Assembly: GCA_964023205.1 (NCBI GenBank) | Contig: OZ026847.1 | Location: 10,664,599-10,728,598, forward strand | Length of the DNA stretch: 64,000 bases | Reading direction: 5' to 3' | From: Lutraria lutraria | Lineage: Eukaryota > Mollusca > Bivalvia > Venerida > Mactridae | In this document: positions 1 through 11,124 of the stretch, in pieces | Layout of the letters: each line of letters opens with the position of its first letter | Position numbering within the stretch: position 1 is the stretch's first letter | Made by a program: the position numbers and the translations under genes | Notes under the pieces: generated by a model | Database searches by the model: none | The model's input: the letters and a program-made list of their open reading frames with translations, nothing else | What the model was told of the DNA's origin: nothing

Positions 1-972
1 CATATTGAATTAACTTATCAAATATCATCAAAGGTTTGTGGTAAGTAGTAATTAAAGCTTGAATCCCATAATGATATGTAAACAGCCACGCATGTTTATC
101 AAATGGATGTGTAATGTTATTGTGTGGTTTCTTTATGGCCAATCATCTTTTTTACAGTTTTATGGAGGCGGTGTCATTTTGTGTTGCGTATGAATAATCA
201 TTGTACCGTCATTACTAACTATTTATATGTACATGTGATTTCAAACGAAAATCTAGCCATACGAATATGAGAAATTTCCAGTTGATACAATGCCTTTTTT
301 GACGTTTTGTTTCAAGTTTAAAGGCCCATTGGCTTTTTGAATTTAGTAATACTGAACCATGGATGAAAAGATGTTAAAATATAAGAAATAATATATCATT
401 GTCTAAAACAATACTTACAAGATGCCTCTCTTTAGCTAAATCTCGTAAAAATGTTGTTTGATGCTTTTTCTTATTTTTTGCAATATCATTGAAAGAAATA
501 TTGTACTACATTTCTATATGTACTTCGTGATTAAAAATGAAAATTTTGTGTTTTTAATTGCAAATAAAAGTCAATTTCACTGACAAGACATCTTTCTATG
601 TAAAATAAGACCTACTTTAATTTTAACATCCGTAAAGCTAATGGAGCTTTAACGTCGCACCAACACCGAGGGTGATCATTTGACTACTACACCAGAGGTT
701 TAGGTATAATAGGAACACACATGTCTTGAAACAACCAACGGACTTCCGTTAGCTAGCTGGACAGCTTAATTTCATGAGAAATTGGTCTGCTTCCTCTTTG
801 GAATAGAACTTATAGATGAGTGCAAGGGTTAGTGAATGCTAGGCAGAGGCCCTAACCACAGTCTCGACGATGAGACCGCATCGAAACATCTTTAAACAGA
901 ACATAGACAAAGAAACATCTTCAAGTAATTCTTTAAAAGTTTCAGTCATGACAGTGCCCAGGATTCGCGAAC
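1..972. other. non-coding upstream DNA
   Basis: AT-rich DNA with no open frame that looks coding and no recognisable RNA gene. A short less AT-rich part around 650-900 resembles the edge of an old dispersed repeat, but no ends could be defined. Confidence 0.5.
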
Positions 973-1145
973 TACGGTCAAACCTGCGCGATCAGCCATC
1001 TCCGGGTAAAGTTCACCCTGTGAATAAAGGCCGTCCTTTTAAAAATCATTATTGATTATTTAGAACAAAATGACCTCCGAATTAAGACCATCTGTCAATA
1101 AAAGCAATATTTTGAGTGTGGCCTTTAGTCTCTGGTTTGATTGTA
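973..1145 (+). mobile_element. MITE family 1, copy 1
   Basis: It starts with tacggtcaaacctg and ends with tctggtttgattgta, imperfect inverted ends of the family. Inside are the family's hallmark phrases 'aataaaggcc', 'attgatta.ttagaacaaaatgacc' and 'ctgtcaataaa'. TA at both edges and CAGT/ACTG-like termini suggest a Tc1/mariner-type non-autonomous element. The fragments of open frame across it are incidental. Confidence 0.6.
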
Positions 1146-2324
1146 ATTGAAATTATTTTTTTCAGTTCATAAAATCAATGTGTTATCAAAACAAAGCCAT
1201 ACTCGCTTCCGCGCAGTTGCAGATCACCTCTAAAAGAAAAAAATACCTTAAAATCATTAGTATCAAAGTTTACTGACAGAATTGATCATTTCCTTTTTTG
1301 TGCTGATAAATTCATTTTTATTAGAATTAATATCACATAGCTACGGAAAAAATAAATTTGAAAAATTATTCTCCCTATATTCGAGCATATTTATTTGTTA
1401 TCACAGTCTGTCTGTTGATAACCTACGGAAGTTTGTATTCACATTACGTTTGGCAATAGTTGCTTTATCAATACTGATTTACAATTCTTAAACTCATTTT
1501 GGTTGTTCCTATATTTATAATTCGATAGGCAAAGTTACACATTTTCTATAATGTATCAATATATAGAAAGCTTATACAAGCCTCTATTCAATGCATGTAC
1601 ATAGTTCGTGTAAATAGTGATTAAACGAGGTATTGGACTAGTTGCATTCATATTTGAACACCCCCGCGTAATTCTAACGAAAATAGTCAATTCCAGTTAA
1701 ATTCTTTAAACATGGACACATTTTCCTAATATCAATACTCAAGTCGAAAGATACAAAAAAGTATATATTTATATAGGAAAAAAAACAGATTCCGCACATT
1801 CTCACCAGTGCACAATTTTTTTATTTCCACTTATGTCGTACTTAACTTCATGTAAACAATGACATTAAATGAGAAAAAATAGTAATTTATCTTAGTAATT
1901 TAAAGAATATAAGTATGTTTGACAAAAAAAATCTAGCCACACCAATTAGATACATGTAGTATGTGTGTATATCAATAATGAATAACCTTCTTCTCGTTAA
2001 TCTTATAAATCACGTATTTTTCTACATGATGTACATAATTTACAGCATAATTTCATAACCAATGAATTAAATATTAAATATGATGGATTGAAATCACGTG
2101 TTTTTGAAGTAATTCATTTTTACTGAATGTTTCATTTACAATATAATTGAAAATTCTGCATACACTCAAGAAAACCACAAACATGATGTATTAAGATTAA
2201 CTTTGGTTATGCCCGCTTAATTTTGCTAGTTGCGTGACGGTGCATGTGAGTATTACTCATAAGTTGATAGGTGATATTCATTCCTTCTTTCGTTTTACGT
2301 GGACTCAACGAAATCGGACTTAAA
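1146..2324. other. 5' flank of the vanin-like gene
   Basis: AT-rich non-coding DNA holding the presumed promoter of the gene that starts at 2325. An in-frame TAG at 2268-2270 shows that the coding frame does not extend upstream on this exon. No TATA box or other core element could be assigned with confidence. Confidence 0.45.
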
Positions 2325-4806
2325 ATGGATGTAACTATTTTGTTTCCGCTGCTCCTTTTTGCAAACGTTGCAATGGTGCAAGGTGTCAAAACATATCGGG
2401 CGGCAGTGTACGAGCATACAATTATTCAGCCAGCAAGTCCGGCTATAAACCGCCATATGGCGTTGAAACAGATGATGTATAACTTACGATTCTACGCAAT
2501 AAAAGCCATGAAAGCAGGAATGAAGGTAAATAATGTTTACAATGAAATCTATGTTCTGAACAATTTTGATTAACATTAAAATGCCTTTACAATATATTAC
2601 ATATTGTTTCAACTTTCAAATCAACCATGATCTAACATTGACTAAAATCTTGGTGTTGTTGATAAGCACACTCAGCTCAAAATGAAGCAGAAATAGCGGC
2701 TATGATTGTACTTGTCAAAAAGATACGACTTTAAAACTACTGTAGCCAAAGGTCAAACGGAAAGATTTACATTTCGCTACTTTTTGTTCTATATTCCTTT
2801 CTTTTATGTTTGATACAAATCAAATCTGTGTTAACGCCCATCTCCGAATAAAGGCCAACCTTTGGATAAAAGTAATTATTTTCATCATTGATTATTTAGA
2901 ACAAAATGACCTCCGAATAAAGGCCGTCCTGTGAATAAAAGCTATTCATTTAAAACCATCATTGATTATTTAGAACCAAATGACCTCCGAATAAAGGTCA
3001 CTTGTCAATAAAGATCACATTTTGTCTTTCCAAAGTATGGCATTGTTCAAATGTTTGGATGTACTCTAAATTACCATAAGGGCATAATATATTTGTTTTT
3101 TAACTCAGACCAACGAACATTTCAATGATCAAAGTTTACACGATAGCTCATATATCTTTACTTCATTTTTTCATAAAATCGCTTTAAGTAGGAATATTAT
3201 AAGTATGATATCATATACATTGCCAACACCAGACGACCAATATTACAATATAAGATTGATATTTAGACAGCCGTTAGGACCGATCGCGAGCAAATCCGAT
3301 TTGTACATACGGTTTTATCGTCAAGTCAAATTATACATGGAGAATAACTACAGAGAAAATCGTTCCAAGGGTGTATGGCCCTTGTGATGAGGTTGTCTTA
3401 AATTCAAAGTGGTCGCTGAGTGTTATTTCTGCATTCATTTTGAGATATTTGTTGCAGTCAAATGAATTTTGTTGAGCAATAGGGTCTTAAATACAACCCT
3501 TTGATTTCAGAATGTTGATATTCTTGTGTTTCCGGAAGATGGGTTGTATGGTTGGCACTTGAGAAACCGGATGGATATTCGGCCATACCTAGAACCAATA
3601 CCTGACCCGAAACGATTCGTGTGGAACCCTTGCAACCAACCTATGCACTTTCCTCAAAACGAAGTGCAAGTATTTCTAAGCTGTATGGCGAAACGTAATA
3701 ATTTATACATAGTCGCGAATATGGGTGACATTAAGAAGTGTATGGTTGGAATTGATCCGAATTGCCCATTGGACGGATACTATCAATATAATACCAATGT
3801 CGTTTATGACAGAAAGGGATTTTTTATAGCTCGTTATCACAAGCAAAATCGTTACCGTGAACCACAATTCAATACACCGACGCATCCGGAATACATTTGG
3901 TTCGACACCGAATTCGGACGTTTCGGACTCACAGTCTGTAATGATATCATGTTCTTCGATCCTATCATGGAACTTATACGTGACCACAATGTCACGGACA
4001 TAGTATTTCCGACGGCTTGGCCGAATACTCCACCCTTGTATACGTCCGTTGCATTAATGTCATCGTTCGCTGTTGGTCATTCGGTGAATCTACTTGGTGC
4101 AAGCATTAAAGAGCCCCATGTTCCATCTTCCACTCTACGTGGAAGTGGCCTATTCACTCCTTTAGGGCCTCTTAGATATGTTTACGATACGAAAAGTCCC
4201 AATGGACATTTTATTATTGGGGACATGCCACTGAATGTGCGCAATACTGTAAAACTCCCTTGCGACGTGAATCCGATAACACTTGGACCTTCAAATATGA
4301 AAGCCCTTGTACCTCCTGTTAAAGAATTTCATGCCAAGTTTCACATGAACTGGATGACGTTTACTCTTGTCGAAGAATTAAAAGGCACTGTGACTGTCTG
4401 CAATAACGGCTTCTGTTGCTACCTTGATTACCAAAAGGAATTCAGCTACGACATGTATGCTTTTGGTGTGTACAGCGGCTTGCATAAAGCATACGGACCT
4501 ATTTACAACCAAATATGTGTTCTGATAAAATGTCTCAATCGCAGTCCACATTCGTGTGGTCAGCCAGTATATACGGCACATACTCGATTCGAGTCTTTTC
4601 ATATAAAGGGTAACTTCTCATCTCCGTTTATACAACCCCAGATTGTGTTGGCAGCACCAAACTATGACATGGCGATAGCACCCATTGGTACATTTACCTA
4701 CGACACCCTTGGCCTTCAAGGGAGCGCTAGAAAGAAACCATTAATCCATGCAGCTTTGGTCGGCCGTGTCTATAGAAAGGATAGCTTGACAGGGTACGGC
4801 GGTTAA
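2325..4806 (+). CDS. VNN/BTD-like: vanin/biotinidase-like amidohydrolase (pantetheinase family), complete, two exons
   Basis: Secreted nitrilase-superfamily amidase; relatives hydrolyse pantetheine to pantothenate plus cysteamine, or biocytin to biotin plus lysine. Exon 1 is 2325-2525 (donor AAG|GTAAAT, phase 0); exon 2 is 3511-4806 (acceptor ttgatttcag). Joined, they predict 498 residues. Residues 1-20 are a hydrophobic signal peptide, followed by the family's AAVYEH motif (26-31). The catalytic triad is complete: Glu76 in FPEDGLYGW, Lys178 in RYHKQN and Cys210 in GLTVCNDIMF. YQYNTNVVYD precedes the Lys and VFPTAWPN follows the Cys. The C-terminal base domain has the expected cysteines (364, 369, 370, 403, 408, 416) and TRFESF. 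N-glycosylation sites are N227 (NVT) and N435 (NFS). The start ATG has A at -3 and G at +4, with an in-frame stop 54 bases upstream. Unlike GPI-anchored vanins, it ends without a hydrophobic tail, so it is probably soluble. Vanin versus biotinidase substrate cannot be decided from sequence. Confidence 0.93.
2526..3510 (+). other. intron of the vanin-like gene
   Basis: 985-bp phase-0 intron with GT at 2526 and AG at 3509-3510. Joining its edges restores the expected run from the helix ending KAGMK into NVDILVFPED without a gap. It carries a MITE (2814-3063). A 60-codon open stretch at 3205-3387 has no family resemblance and is not needed to complete the protein, so I treat it as intronic. Confidence 0.85.
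2814..3063 (+). mobile_element. MITE family 1, copy 2 (inside intron, enlarged)
   Basis: Same family as 973-1145, here about 250 bp. An internal block of roughly 75 bp ('attgattatttagaac.aaatgacc' followed by 'gaataaagg') is present twice, which explains the extra length. Ends are tacaaatcaaatctg and caaatgtttggatgta. Confidence 0.6.
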
Positions 4807-4877
4807 GAATGTCGATATTTAAATACGACTTAAGGGCAATCAACAGTGGTGCAAAATTTGGATGTGATAAAAAATTA

Positions 4878-4883
4878 AATAAA
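4878..4883 (+). terminator. candidate polyadenylation signal of the vanin-like gene
   Basis: AATAAA 72 bases after the stop codon ending at 4806; the nearest consensus signal. Another AATAAA-like site near 5150 could serve a longer 3' UTR. Confidence 0.5.
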
Positions 4884-6850
4884 ACCCCTTAATTTAAAGT
4901 TACCAGACCATAGATTTCAAAAGTCTTTCTTACTTAGGGTTACAACACAATATAATAAATAGAAATTAACACGCTCCAATGAGTGATGAATGTTTGAACA
5001 TTCGTTATGTACCAATTTTACCACTAACTCAGAGCGAATATTTGGTCAAACTGCCTAGTAACAGTAACTATGTGAACTGTATCAACTTGTCATTCTTTCT
5101 GATCTACTCTCTGTTTACTTTTATGTTTGAAATAATTAACAAATTAACGCAATAAAGGTGTTTAATAACGAACAATGATTGGTGTCGGGCTCGATATTGT
5201 AAAGTAGAAATAAAGTAATTTATTTCAAAATTATTATTGTTATTTTTTTAAGAACAAGCCCGTCTTGTCGGGGCTGGTGGCTAGATACTTCACTATCACT
5301 GGGGAGTATTTGGACATTACTTCAATGAGATATGTACTGGTAAGTATCCAACAGAAATCAACTGGAAAGTTCTGGAATATAATTTGTTCAGACTACGTTT
5401 AACACCATTTGGTAATTGGATATGTCTGGTAAGTTCGCCCAACTGTGGATCGCATCTAATATACGCCTTGTTCCTTCCAGATCATATTTACCCTTTCATT
5501 TCTTTTGTAACTTGAAACATTCGCTCATAATATAGGAATCCAAGATAGGAGACAAAGCACTATCGCTGTAGGGAATCAAGAAGGAGACAACTCATCGATT
5601 TCATGACCTGTCGTACAATGGTCCTGTTTACCTTCTGCTTTGACAATGGGATTATGCATTATAACGACCGTTGTGTGTAAATCAACTACAAACAAGAAGT
5701 ATACATTAAACAACTGCAGACTCACTATAAGTTGGCGTGGACTTATTTTTTCTACACTTGTAGATTTCACCCAATGTATGGTAGGATTTTCTTTGAATCA
5801 TCCAATATAATGAGGGATTTCTTCTTAATAATTAATACGTCATGGCAAGAAATATAGGTCAAAAGTGAGTCCAGACACCTTCGCGAAAACTTTAGAGGCA
5901 CAAATATGTAGTGTCCGGATGACAACGAAAGTGCACGATACTTGCCGATCGACAAATTAATGAAACGCAGCGCACCATGGAAGATGGTGGAAGTGCAGTT
6001 TGTTCGCTGAAAAAAAGGTTTAGCATAAAATGAAAAGCAACAACGAGTGGAAACGGAAATACACGATGTTAGCTTTGCTGATAAACGAGTCTTTTATAAG
6101 TATCGACTACATCGAAGTTGTTTATGTACTACATATACGTATTTGGCAAACAGTAGACTCTACACAAACCTAGTTACACCCATCCAATCTAGCGACATCT
6201 CAACGTATATTTTATCTATATTTAGTATATATCAATATTACACAACATAATAATTATTATGTATGTACATGTATTTTTAATAGATATTCCAATACATAGG
6301 GGATCTTTAATGTTCCTATACGTTTACTGTGAGAAATAATGATATTAACGTTTCCCACGAGACTTAATTATACACAATGATCACGTGATCGAACCAATGC
6401 TCTTGCTTGCCTGAATAATGGAATGTTGTTATTGAAAAAAAGACCGACGTTACTAAGTCCGAATGTTACTGTAGATTAGTAAGAAATTGAAAAAGTACTG
6501 GTTAACATTGGTGCAAGGCGTCAATTTTGTCGCATAAATGAATGTATTGTCTGGCGTTTATCATTTAATATGCTAATTTCACCCAACTAAAATATTTCAT
6601 AGATAAAAATAGTCACATTTTCACAAAGTGTGAATAATCGTTTCCTTATATATACATATAGATGTGCATGCACTTTGATTTTGTGGCTTTGGAAAAAACA
6701 CGTTATGGTAAATAGATAACATCATGAATATAATCAACGTGTCAGACTCCAAATTCATGTTTATGTTTTTCGACATTCTGATATTTGATGATACAATAAA
6801 TCCTTACTGAATTAACGTCCACGTCAGAATAAAGACAACGTCAAAATATA
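4884..6850. other. intergenic DNA
   Basis: AT-rich DNA downstream of the vanin-like gene. Short open frames on both strands have no recognisable motif. Nothing else identified. Confidence 0.45.
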
Positions 6851-6938
6851 ATATATCGAGGGCTCAGCGCAACACTGTCGTAACTTGTTTTTATTTCAAT
6901 ATGAGTTACGACACTGTTGCGTTAAACACTCGATATAT
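6851..6938. repeat. foldback (hairpin) repeat
   Basis: Left arm 6851-6885 begins atatatcgag and ends gtcgtaact. Right arm 6904-6938 is its reverse complement with about six mismatches clustered in the middle. An 18-base AT-rich loop separates them. It resembles a short foldback MITE. Confidence 0.65.
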
Positions 6939-8187
6939 AAACGTCCTCCGCGTTATGTCGACAGCTTAGATTAGCAAGATTAGCAAAAAATTAGACTTAT
7001 GTATTTTATTGATGTATTATCTATCTATAAAAATGCTTAACTCTCCAGATATTACGCGTATAGTCTATTCAATGAAAAAAATCTGCAACAATTGAGTTTT
7101 ATTTTTATTGTATTTCAAAGTTGTGTACGATGGCTGCCATACTAGGCTATGGGCTACTGGGCGAAACCCTCCCCCCCCGGAGGCATTTTTGTAGACACCA
7201 TTTTTTTGAAAGCTCAATGCCTGCTGATCATTTTTCCAGTGTCTACAATCTGGGCGTTGGGGCGTTTGTGAACTATAGCATGCTAATTACCGTTACATAA
7301 AAATACGTTTGACAATAATTTTATTTTGTTAGAAGTCTTATTCTAGATATTTTCAATAATTCATCAATTTGAACAATTCCTTTGACCATAATAAGTTAGC
7401 AACGGCTTTACTTGTCGATCAACTGCATGTTTTTCACTTTATTGCACTATATATGCTCTGTAATTTACGTTACCCTGCGTTACCCTAAAATGACAAGGAA
7501 ATGACAGTTGTATATGTTAAATCAACACAAAAGTAGTCGTAAACAATGTTTCATTTTCATATTAGGCAAATACTACCACATGTTCATGTTTTTCTTTCAT
7601 TGAAAGCTTGTTTATGTCTTCATTTTACGTAAAATACGTTACATATAAAAGTATACGTGTTACATGGAAATCATTTATATTACTGTGATCACATGCTATG
7701 ATCAAATAGGTATACAGTGATAGGTAATCATGATGCATTCATTAATACCCATAACTGGAAAACATTTCTAGTTACAAATGTTGTAAAGTTTGACTGGGAT
7801 AATAGTAGTTTACGTTACATAACGTTACCTTTATCACGATAAGTACTTAACACGCTTTACAATCCATAAAACATTGATTTGATATACAAAATGTTTATAC
7901 TTGATTACTGGCAATACGTACATGTAAATTAACATTCCAACTTTTTTAATTCATCACTGATTGTGTTTTACGTTACATGGTTTTATTTGTGTTACGTTTG
8001 AAATTATTCATAAACGAGTAACAACATTTCTATGAAACTGTTATAAAATCATCATCGAATGTATTCTAAGAATATGTATCTATGAAACAATCAAATTTAC
8101 AATGACAGCGACAGTGCAATAAACATTGTGCCATTGACACACATAAACACGTGTGTGTCATTTACGATACCATTTGTTACATGATTA

Positions 8188-8216
8188 TTTATATTTATAT
8201 ATATATATATATATAA
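8188..8216. repeat. AT dinucleotide microsatellite
   Basis: Run of alternating ta/at of about 26 bases, flanked by AT-rich DNA just beyond the 3' side of the hammerhead motif on the minus strand. Confidence 0.8.
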
Positions 8217-8280
8217 AATGTTAAAAAAATATATCCGAGTCAAGCAAATTAATAATGAAAAATAACTAACATTCCATAGG

Positions 8281-8346
8281 TATTATTATATATTTCATTC
8301 GCCAACCGGTTTCGTCATTTGACTCATCAGGGCATTAATAATAAAC
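8281..8346 (-). ncRNA. hammerhead ribozyme motif, type I (retroelement-type)
   Basis: Read on the minus strand, CTGATGA (8330-8324) is followed by stem II GTC-AAAT-GAC (8323-8314), then GAA (8313-8311), A15.1 (8310), CCGG, U16.1 (8305) and H17 = U (8304, predicted cleavage 3' of it). Stem I has a proximal helix GCC/GGC (8333-8331 with 8303-8301), an asymmetric internal loop (2 and 12 nt) and a distal 8-bp helix (8343-8336 with 8288-8281). All invariant core bases are present. Stem III is one base pair closed by self-complementary CCGG, so ACCGGU could pair between two molecules. Such minimal, dimer-prone type I hammerheads are known from Penelope-like elements and small retrozymes of animals. 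No reverse transcriptase was found beside it. Confidence 0.8.
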
Positions 8347-9031
8347 ATAACACACTATTGAACATACGAGACGGGATCTGCAGGGAGTAAGTAAGCTCAT
8401 GTCCATACCACTTAAAGCGTTCAGAACACAACCATGGCTTTGATACTTGTCATACCTCAGTTTATTGATGTCTTTTTTTAATGACCAAACAACACACATA
8501 CAAATGTCTCAATGGCACTGTAAAGTTCATCCGAACAAACATGCGTGGTAAATTGGCTAATATTGTCATGTAATCTTCATTTATAGGAGCAAAGCTCCTA
8601 TAGCTATACATTACTTTTTCTAATTACAATTACGTGACGCATATACATCCGCTTTGAAAAATAGTATGAGTATACATTGCAGACTTTGCAGTTTTGATAA
8701 AAGTTGGAGATATATGCAGGATTCTGTTTGTTTCCTCCGTTTCATCATTAACTGTTGAGGTAACGATATTCACTACATATTGAAAATAGTTTCATTCAGT
8801 AAAGTAGCACTGGAACACTATATTGTCTCTGATATTAGTGAGATTGCCTATTGACACATGATAGCTTTTCCTTGGTAATTGTGGTTAATTGGTCAAATGA
8901 TGTACATCTGTACAGACTATACATACTTGACATTCAAATTTTAATTCAAAATGATGATAACACAGGCCTTTAAATGGTTTAACGATGGTTTTGTCTAACA
9001 CATTTAAACTTTGCTCCAGACTGTAATCTCA

Positions 9032-9741
9032 GTGCTTTGAATCTCAGTTAGTGTGACTGTGAAGCCATCACTATAAGACTGCTCGAAGATTAGCTTTATT
9101 GACTGTGTCTTATTGTCGTCATTAGATATGAAGCCCATCCGATTTCATGGAGTTATTGCTTTTTTTACCTGAGAGCAAGAACGTTGGAGCTGCCAAACGT
9201 CATCGGCACTCATCTGATTTAATAGACTGTTTGTTGTAAGTGTCTGATATAAAGTCTACACGAGACGTTTTAGGCAACTGATAAGAAATCGCCTCAGCCA
9301 CTTGCTCGAATGTGTCTGGAACTGCTATAAGACTCTGCAGTTACCCAATTAGGCGTTACCATTAACAACATAGGATGCGCCTTCTGTAGAATGGCTAGTT
9401 GTTGGTTCTATTGGTGATTCAATATAAGGCACTCGACCTAGAAGAAATGACCAGGTAAGCTTCAGGTCTATGTCATGTTGAACTGACAGGAGCATAAGCA
9501 GGCCAAATGCGTTACGTTCTGCTCGTATCTGAGTTATTATATTATGCTGAAATACTCTGTGTGAAAGGTTGTGTTTCTTCAAATCTTGGCCGGGGCAATT
9601 GACCCTTCGATAAGGGCTTGTGCTCCTATAGAGCATGGTTTTAGTGTTTCCCAGACGTCACTTTGTCAAGAGAACCACTGGCATAATTCCGGATTTTATC
9701 ATAAGTTCCCCGAGACCACTGTCGTTCATTACTTTACCTAG
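9032..9741 (-). pseudogene. decayed coding sequence of a multi-copy uncharacterised family
   Basis: Reading from 9741 downwards, segments in shifting frames give LGKVMNDSGLGELMIKSGIM, then RAERNAFGLLMLLSVQHDID followed by LKLTWSFLLGRVPY. These continue to VPDTFEQVAEAISYQLPKTS, RVDFISDTYNKQSIKSDECR, and SNDDNKTQSIKLIFEQSYSD ending GFTVTLTEIQS. Stops and frameshifts separate the segments, and parts appear deleted between 'KSDECR' and 'SNDDNKTQ'. The wording and order match, from memory, a large family of unnamed proteins found in many copies in mollusc and other marine invertebrate gene sets. Its function is unknown to me. It lies inside the inverted-repeat segment 7143-10633 and may be cargo, or an older insertion. 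Confidence 0.6.
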
Positions 9742-10673
9742 ATGTATCGAAGATGGAGCATACGTGTTTGAAATACACCCGTTCTCATTATGACATTAGT
9801 GAATTTGTTCCGGAAACTGCCAAACCAATGAGTACGATTTCATGGCCACTGCTAGGTCACAGGTTACAATTGTATAATCATTGAAAAAAGAAACATATCT
9901 GTAAATTACTATGAAATTGATAGAATAAATTAAATATTTATTTGATTAATGAAATTATTTATTTATTGACAATTGATTGCTTTGATTTGATTGATTGATA
10001 TGAAATTTTTATAATGAAATGTTTTTTTTAAAAATTTATGCCAAAATGCCACTTTAGATTTTATAATGTCTGATGCAAAAAAATATCAAGGTTTAGTTAT
10101 ACATGCACTTATGTTCATAGTTATATTTTGGTAACGCATGCAGTTAATAATATACACGTATTTTCTGCATTATTGTGACCTTTTTTTCACCTTGTCAACA
10201 TATAATACAATAGAGTACCATTTACTCATTAGATAGTGTTCTGCTCGATCCAGAAACAGTAAGTATATGATGATAATCGAATATTTTAGAGTATATGTGA
10301 CCTTATTTCAGTGATATAATATTGGTAACGTAAATTATACCACATTTGATGATGAGTTTAACATTTCTACACTCTTGTTTACATTCTCTGTGCTTATAAT
10401 CATAATTACAAAGCCTTTAACACAAATTATTTTGATCTCTTTGCGGTATTGTGTTAACTTTAAAATTTCAATTATGGTAACGCCCTAAAATGGCGGTAAC
10501 GGAGTAAAGCCCCAACATCCAGATGGTAGACACTGGGATTTGGTAGGTCTTTCCATACACTTTCAGAAAAACATACTGTAGAAAAATGCCTCCGGGGGGG
10601 GGGGAGGGGGGGGTATTGGTGCCCCATAGTCTATACCAATAAAACCACAATAAAAAACATCAACGCTTCTAAA

Positions 10674-10825
10674 TACAGTACAACCTCTCAAGAGCGGCTC
10701 TCTCTTGAGGAACAACCTCCCTGCAAAAACATTATATACTTTTTTGCCACTGCCTGACAAACCTATCGACAACAACATAATTGTGCTACTAACTAAGGGA
10801 GTTGCTTTAGAGAGGTTGTACTGTA
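10674..10825. mobile_element. MITE family 2
   Basis: 152-bp element with perfect 16-bp inverted ends (tacagtacaacctctc and its reverse complement). TA at each edge could be the target duplication, with CAGT...ACTG termini as in Tc1/mariner-type elements. It sits 40 bp outside the right end of the 3.5-kb segment. Confidence 0.7.
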
Positions 10826-11124
10826 GTTACCATGACTGTTCACAAACATTTATGTCGTTATTAATGGGAATAATCTCTTTAGGTGGTTAATCAACTTATA
10901 TTATTTAATGTTAATAAGATATAGCAAAACAATTAGCATTTATGAATGGTACTATTCCTGAATTCTCATGATTATATCTATCAATTTATCTTGCCAATTT
11001 TGCGAGAAACAGAAACTCAAAATGATATTGAGAATATAACACATACTCGCAATGGGTACCATAGTTGAAATCCTTCTGTCAAAGTTCACTGAAATGACAT
11101 TCTCTTTGGATTTAAGGGATTTAT
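10826..11124. other. intergenic DNA
   Basis: AT-rich, nothing recognised. Confidence 0.4.

Larger units (their letters stand above)
7143..10633. mobile_element. 3.5-kb segment bounded by inverted repeats (putative DNA transposon remnant)
   Basis: The left end 7143-7263 and right end 10509-10633 are reverse complements in blocks: 'ta(g/a).ctatggg', a C-tract running into ggaggcattttt, and agtgtctac.atctgg..gttggggc (3 mismatches in 26). Subterminal CGTTAC occurs at 7291, 7468, 7478, 7637, 7813, 7823 and 7971. The reverse-complement GTAACG occurs at 10131, 10325, 10477 and 10496. This mirror layout is typical of transposase-binding subterminal repeats. The interior holds a decayed coding sequence and a hammerhead-like motif. 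No transposase domain and no convincing target-site duplication were recognised, so the superfamily is unknown. Confidence 0.6.

Noticed and set aside
3205..3387. 60-codon frame in the vanin-like intron as an extra exon
   Set aside because: The family alignment is gap-free when the flanking exons are joined directly, and the frame has no related motif.
10468..10778. proline-rich minus-strand frames
   Set aside because: They read the C/G tract in the right inverted end of the 3.5-kb element.
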